Shown here: piece after piece, positions 58,920 to 64,000 of the stretch
How positions within the stretch are numbered: the first letter of the stretch is position 1
How the letters are laid out: every line of letters begins with the position of its first letter
Assembly (NCBI RefSeq): GCF_003473485.1
Contig: NC_053045.1
Location: 51,130,494 to 51,194,493 of the forward strand
Origin: Medicago truncatula
Taxonomy: Eukaryota > Streptophyta > Magnoliopsida > Fabales > Fabaceae
Reading direction: 5' to 3'
Length of the DNA stretch: 64,000 nucleotides
Translations under genes and position numbers: made by a program
The notes under the pieces: generated by a model
Told to the model about the DNA's origin: nothing
The model's input: only the letters and a program-made list of their open reading frames with translations
The model's database searches: none

Positions 58920-61050
58920 TGTAAGCTAATATTTGCACATTTACATATTCTAATAGAATTGTCTTGTAGAAATGTATATAATTGAATTGGATTGATTAAA
59001 CACGTGGGAGGGTTTTGTCTTGGATTTGGTGAGATATTAACAATAAAAACAAAAATAATATGCAGATATCATATCATGATCATACTCAGGTGGGTGGGTC
59101 TAGCGCTACGTGTTATGGGCCATGCCACTGATCATAGAAGATTAAGATTTAAGATAGAGGTTTGAATGAAGAAGATGATATGGTGAAAAAGATGAAAGAG
59201 TAAAAGGTGGTGGTGGAGACTAGAGATGGAGATGGTGATAGTGGCTGGCAGCATTGGTAATGGAGGTTGTGGTTATAAATAGCAGCTCTATTTTTGGAAT
59301 AGGCTATAGTTTTTGCTAACCCAGGTTAACAAAAAATATCCAAGCACTCAATGCTTGTTTCGTAATTATTACTTATATAATATACCATGTAGTGTATACT
59401 AGACCAAATTTAGTGTATATACTTGGTATCACGGCGTGTTTGCTGAAATTATAGGGACACGCCTCAATTTTGTTAAAGCTAGTGTAGCTTTTGCAAAATT
59501 AAAATGGTAAGACCAAACATTCGTTTAATTTGATTCACCACCCAGTTGTTTAGAACACCATTATCTACTAGGGTTTTGGTGTTAGAATAGTCCGTGCCAT
59601 CTATCTACATGGTATCTTAAATAAAGTCATTGATCAGAATCGTAAAATGAAGGTAAGATCGTTGATATTTTAAGCCAAATTTTGTAATATCCTCTTACGT
59701 GAAACTATTAAAAGTCTATGTACCTAAACAAGCTGTAATTCTTTTAAGAAAAATAGCTTGATTTAGGGTGCACTTAACATATAACACTGAAAAGAATATT
59801 AATTATTTAAGGTTTAAAGGTTCGAATGAAACACAGTATGACTCAAAGTTGCAGAATAGTATCATCAAGACACAAGGGAAATAAGATAATCAAACAGTTC
59901 GAGGTTGATGTGCCTGCCACTCATCAATACATTTTTTTTTTTAACAATTCGTAGATTTAAAAATACCTCAAGAATTGAAAATATATATTTAGATCTAAAT
60001 TTTTCTCTTCTCTTACATATATAATTGGGTTCTACTAAACCTTCCATTTTTAGTTCACAGATTCGAAGATACATTTTATTGAATTCATTTGCTTTGCTTG
60101 CAATGATAAAACTACAATGTTCAAAAGAACTAATATCGCTTACAGGAAAATCTATTTCTACGAGTCATTTGACACTGCATCTTGGCCTGTGTTGAGAGAA
60201 TAATCATGAGTTCAATGAGCCAAGTCATTGATTTTAGCGTTAACGAGGTAGATTATGATTTAAGGGCACAACTAATCTAACAATAGATTTGCTTTCCAAT
60301 TCAACCGGTTGGACTTATCATTGTTTTATTTGACCGGTAAAAATTGTTTACAAGTCAGCTTGAACCTCAACCCATGACTGGCCGTTAAAAAAAAAAGGGA
60401 AATAGGGGGATTGAATATTGACAAATTCTCAATCTGTCCTCCTTTATGTTCAAATCTGCTAAAATACACTACCGGAATCGTACTTCCAGTAAGCTGCGTT
60501 TTGGAGAGGCGGATTGAGAAATTATTTCACATTATGTGAAGATCCACTCCCAAACTTGAAGATTTTGCATAAAGGTCAATTCATTTAACTAACAAGCATC
60601 ATTGACATATCCTTCAATGAAGATAGTAGGATAGTAGGTTAAAATTATAGGCAGAGTGAAAATGTTGAAACAAACTTGGAGAAATAAAGGGTCTAGCCCA
60701 ACTCATGACAACTCTGGTGGTATTTTCTCGATACCAAGTCTCGAAGCATGTACCAATGTACCAAAGGCTGAACGGTTAAGTTACAACCAAATGACCTCGC
60801 GAGAAACAGGCTAGGTGACATTCAAAAGTTAGACGGTAATACTGTAACAATTAACTGGCCAATTCCACTGCTAGGTGACATTCAAAATAATACAATTTGA
60901 ACTTAAACTTTATAAGTAGGCAGATAATTTATCCGAATATATATCTCAACAATTACTATTACATTAAAACATGCAAATCTAATGTGAAACCAGTGGCCAA
61001 AAAGGAACATTTGAAAATAAAATAAAAAAATTGAAATTTTATCCTTGGCC
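58920..61050. other. Intergenic DNA between the cp31-type gene and its pseudogene
   Basis: No exon chain found. The open frame at 59865-60074 is unconvincing. GCTAGGTGACATTCAAAA occurs twice (about 60811 and 60871), a small local duplication. Nothing else stands out. Confidence 0.5.
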
Positions 61051-61099
61051 GTTAAAAAGAAATCAGACAACACTCACTTTAAAAGTGAATTTCTTGCAC

Positions 61100-63345
61100 T
61101 CAGAAAGAGCGCCTGGGCCTTTCCTCAGCAACATTCACTCTAATTGCCCTCCCATTGAAGCTCTGCAACATAAAAATTAATCACACATTAGTCCTTGTAA
61201 TGATTCAAACATATACACCTCTTCACAACAGTGTCTCAAAAACTTTACCCAAGCACATACCAACGCATGGTATGTTACAAATAAACAAGTAAGCAATTAT
61301 TTCTGTCATACCTGACCGTCAAGAGCAGCAATGGCATCATTCATCTCAGCCTCATTGCTCATTGTAACAAAGCCAAAACCACGTGATCGACCGGTCTCTC
61401 TGTCATAGACTACCTGAGCACTCTCAACCTTACCATGTTCGCTGAAAAGTTGCTCCAAGCTAGAATTGTCAACGTCCCATGGCAAGTTACCAACATAGGC
61501 TCTTAAACCGGAATTAAAGGTACGTGGTTGGCGCAGCCGTGGTGTTCCTCTTGGAGCAGCCTTATTAACTGTCAACAATCTTCCATCTAATTCCTGTCAC
61601 ACAAAGGGTGAATTAGATCCAAAACAACTACAAAAACCATACACGAACAATTAGAGCAGAAATATTAATAATACATTCTTTCATGTTGCTTTTCTGCATT
61701 CATTTGTTTGAGAAAAAGAGACAAATCAAAATACTTTTGTACATGCAAAAAGGCTTCCATTTTCAAATCATCAAATGTCATGAGCCAAAACACTACCAAT
61801 TACAAGTTTTAGTCTAAACTCTAAACAATTATACCAACTCATGGCCACCATTAAAATCTTGAAGCATTGTACTACGATTAGAGCAAAGCATTGTTAGAAC
61901 AGGAACAATGTACAAAGACCAGCCTCAAAATGTCTAATAATGCACATCCCTTCTCATGAATACAGCACAACATCAATTTAGAGGCAGTTACAAGTTGTGT
62001 AATGCTACAATATAAATGTAAATGACATTCTTCTTCGTAAAATGACGAAACAAGATCGAAAACGACTACAACTCTAAATGAAAGAAAACTGTCAAACTCT
62101 CAGATTGATATGTTTAATTTCCACTTCAAAGTATGTGTAGGATAAAATTATCATGTTTTGTTTCAGTTGGCGGGTGGGAGTGAAGTTAGTAACACACATT
62201 GCAGCTAGCAAATGCAACTTAAGATAACAATTTGACTACCATGTACAAATTTATTTGTTTTTGAAAAAATTAAGGAAGCAATTATCATTTGTTGAAGTGA
62301 TACTCCTAATTGTCATTTTACAAAAATCCCCTGAGAGAATTTGAACTTTGTCCTTAAGGTTATAATACCAAAGTTTTATCAATGAAGTCACACATCATGG
62401 ACAACTATTATGTACACATTTGTTCACACTTATCAGCGCTGATTCAGTCACACGGTAAAACGGTATAAAGGGGAAAACTTACAAAGCCACTGAATTTGTT
62501 CACAGCTCTCTCAACTTCTTCCGATGTACTCATTGTGACAAATCCGAACCCACGACTTCTGTCAGTGTCCCTATTATAAATTACCTGAAATCACAAAACA
62601 GTTGTCAAATTACAAATTGCAGTTCACACAATAAAAGTTTAGCAAATCTCTACAACAGCATCACAACCACAATTCAGAGTGTCTTCTACCATAATTCAAC
62701 ATAACCGCACCGCAACCACAATTTAGAGTGTGTTTTTTTTACCATAATTCAACATAATACACAACAATTACACACAATCTATGTTATTCAGTCAAACATT
62801 TTCTTTAATTTTCTATGAATTAATAATTCTCAAACAATTACGAATTCAAAAAAGATAAGATTTTTTTAAAAAAAATAATAAGAACTGACCTCGGCAATCT
62901 CAACAGTCCCAGATTGCTCAAAAAGCTGAGCCAATTTCTCACTATCAACATCAAAAGGCAAATTCCCAACAAAAATCTTCAAATCTTCAGAAGGTTCTTC
63001 AAAACTGGCAACTTCAACTTCTTCATTCTCGTTACTTTCAGTTTCACCAACCCATGTAGCATCCGCTTGATTCTCCCATGTAGCACCATCTTCCTTCTCT
63101 TCCTGTTGAGCCCAATCAGAAGTTTGTGCAACAAATGTAACCAAAGAAGAATGACGGGTTCTTCTCTTGGAAACGAGTGAGACAGATGATGAAAACTTTG
63201 AAGAATTGTAAGATGGGTTTTGAACCTTGAAGGGTTTGGCGGAATTAGAGATGAATGGGGATTTGGATTTGGTGTAGAAGAGTGAAGGTTGAGAAAGTAA
63301 GCATGATTCTGCCATTGTGAGAGATTTGAAGGAAGTGATAGACAT
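61100..63345 (-). CDS. CP31: 31-kDa-type chloroplast RNA-binding protein, two RRMs (cp31 group)
   Basis: Four exons on the minus strand: 63345-62890, 62584-62483, 61593-61312 and 61162-61100, giving 300 residues. Residues 1 to about 70 are a Ser-rich chloroplast transit peptide ending near [12 protein letters not shown]. About 84-118 is the acidic linker ([11 protein letters not shown]...[10 protein letters not shown]). RRM1 has RNP2 IFVGNL at 124-129 and RNP1 RGFGFVTM at 163-170; RRM2 has AYVGNL at 218-223 and RGFGFVTM at 257-264. The C-terminus [15 protein letters not shown] is typical. cp31 proteins bind many plastid mRNAs in the stroma and support editing and stability, notably of ndhF in Arabidopsis. 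I chose the second in-frame methionine (MSITSFKSL) because it matches family N-termini and the pseudogene start. The paralogue (CP31A/B or CP29-like) is undecided. Confidence 0.93.
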
Positions 63346-64000
63346 AGCGGAAAATTGAGAGAAGAGGAAAGGAACAACACAACAATATCGTTGTTTGTGG
63401 ATAAGGGTAGCGTTGTAGAAATGAAACTGAATGAACAAGTGTTAAGGGTTTTGTGTTGGAATTCACAACATAAATACAGTAGATATTATCGATATTTTTT
63501 CATTGGGCTTTTTTCCATTTTACATGTTGAAGATTTCTTTTTAGGCCCCCTTCATATCTCTATTTAGACTCTTAAAACTACAAAATTGTCCTAAATAACA
63601 TGTCTGATATGTAACAATCGGAGCATCAGGTACTTAACGACCAGATGTTTATTTTAATTTTTTATTATTTTGTATCTCTAATAGATAACTATCAGATGTT
63701 CATTTTATACATCTAGTAGATAGCTATAAGATGTTCATTTTAAAAAAATTCATTTTCTACCTCCGATAGATAACTACCAGATGTTCATCCTGTAACTCAA
63801 AATATTCGAACTACAGATGTCCACATAGGCGAGGGACCAAAATGATTGATATTTTGGTAATCTAAAGGGCTCTTCAAATGTGATAGCTTTTAATGAACTT
63901 ATATGAGAAGCCGACATATTTTGTCCACAATGACCATAGTTCCGGATGTACAAAATAGAAATTTTTAAAAAGAACATTTAGTAGTTATCTAAATGAGGTA
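63346..64000. other. Upstream flank of the cp31-type gene and spacer
   Basis: Holds the 5' leader and promoter of the cp31-type gene (no clear TATA box seen) and a degenerate tandem repeat at 63640-63800. No gene recognised up to the window edge. Confidence 0.5.
63640..63800. repeat. Degenerate tandem repeat, unit about 35-55 bp
   Basis: The phrase ATAGATAACTATCAGATGTT followed by CATTTTA recurs with small changes at about 63640 (partial), 63680, 63716 and 63768. The spacing is irregular. Function unknown. Confidence 0.7.

Overview
This is nuclear plant DNA. The genes are intron-split with GT-AG junctions, the intergenic DNA is very AT-rich, and about half the window is decayed transposable elements. 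Gene content and repeat style (CTCCCTCCG-ended MITEs, tRNA-derived SINEs, a PIF1-type Helitron) suggest a legume, probably close to Medicago; that is an inference, since no search could be run.

Layout. 2.8-5.6 kb (+): a complete BTB-TAZ-calmodulin-binding (BT) scaffold gene. 5.3-19.3 kb: an old tandem segmental duplication. Its second copy carries a broken last exon of the BT gene and a broken 3' fragment of the protease gene, and both copies are riddled with MITEs, SINEs, a truncated LINE, a TRIM and two fold-back elements. 19.5-21.1 kb (-): a complete KDEL-tailed papain-type cysteine endopeptidase. 25.2-28.2 kb (-): complete ATG16, with a MITE in intron 2. 29.2-30.1 kb: LINE remnants. 30.3-39.4 kb: a decayed autonomous Helitron on the minus strand, with a good 3' terminus, a mutated Rep/helicase gene and a 2-kb solo LTR inserted just 5' of that gene; a 163-bp direct repeat brackets the block. 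40-42 kb: three MITEs. 45.1-46.3 kb (+): a JINGUBANG-type WD40 gene. 46.8-49.8 kb: a SINE with target-site duplication, a LINE remnant, a MITE, and palindromic and fold-back DNA. 50.0-51.5 kb (+): MHF2/CENP-X, a small histone-fold protein. 53.0-55.3 kb (+): protein-L-isoaspartate O-methyltransferase, with a TRIM-like insertion in intron 3. 56-57 kb: a LINE remnant. 57.6-58.9 kb (-): a frameshifted copy of the next gene. 61.1-63.3 kb (-): a cp31-type chloroplast RNA-binding protein.

The genes do not form a pathway; each is an ordinary housekeeping or stress/development gene. Autophagy (ATG16), programmed cell death (KDEL protease), DNA repair (MHF2), protein repair (PIMT), chloroplast RNA processing (cp31) and hormone/nutrient signalling (BT) are simply neighbours. 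I found no convincing new biochemical system. The most informative structures are the Helitron with its bracketing repeats and nested solo LTR, the fold-back family with reiterated palindromes, the SINE insertion with its empty site preserved in the sister duplicate, and the two gene-fragment duplications.
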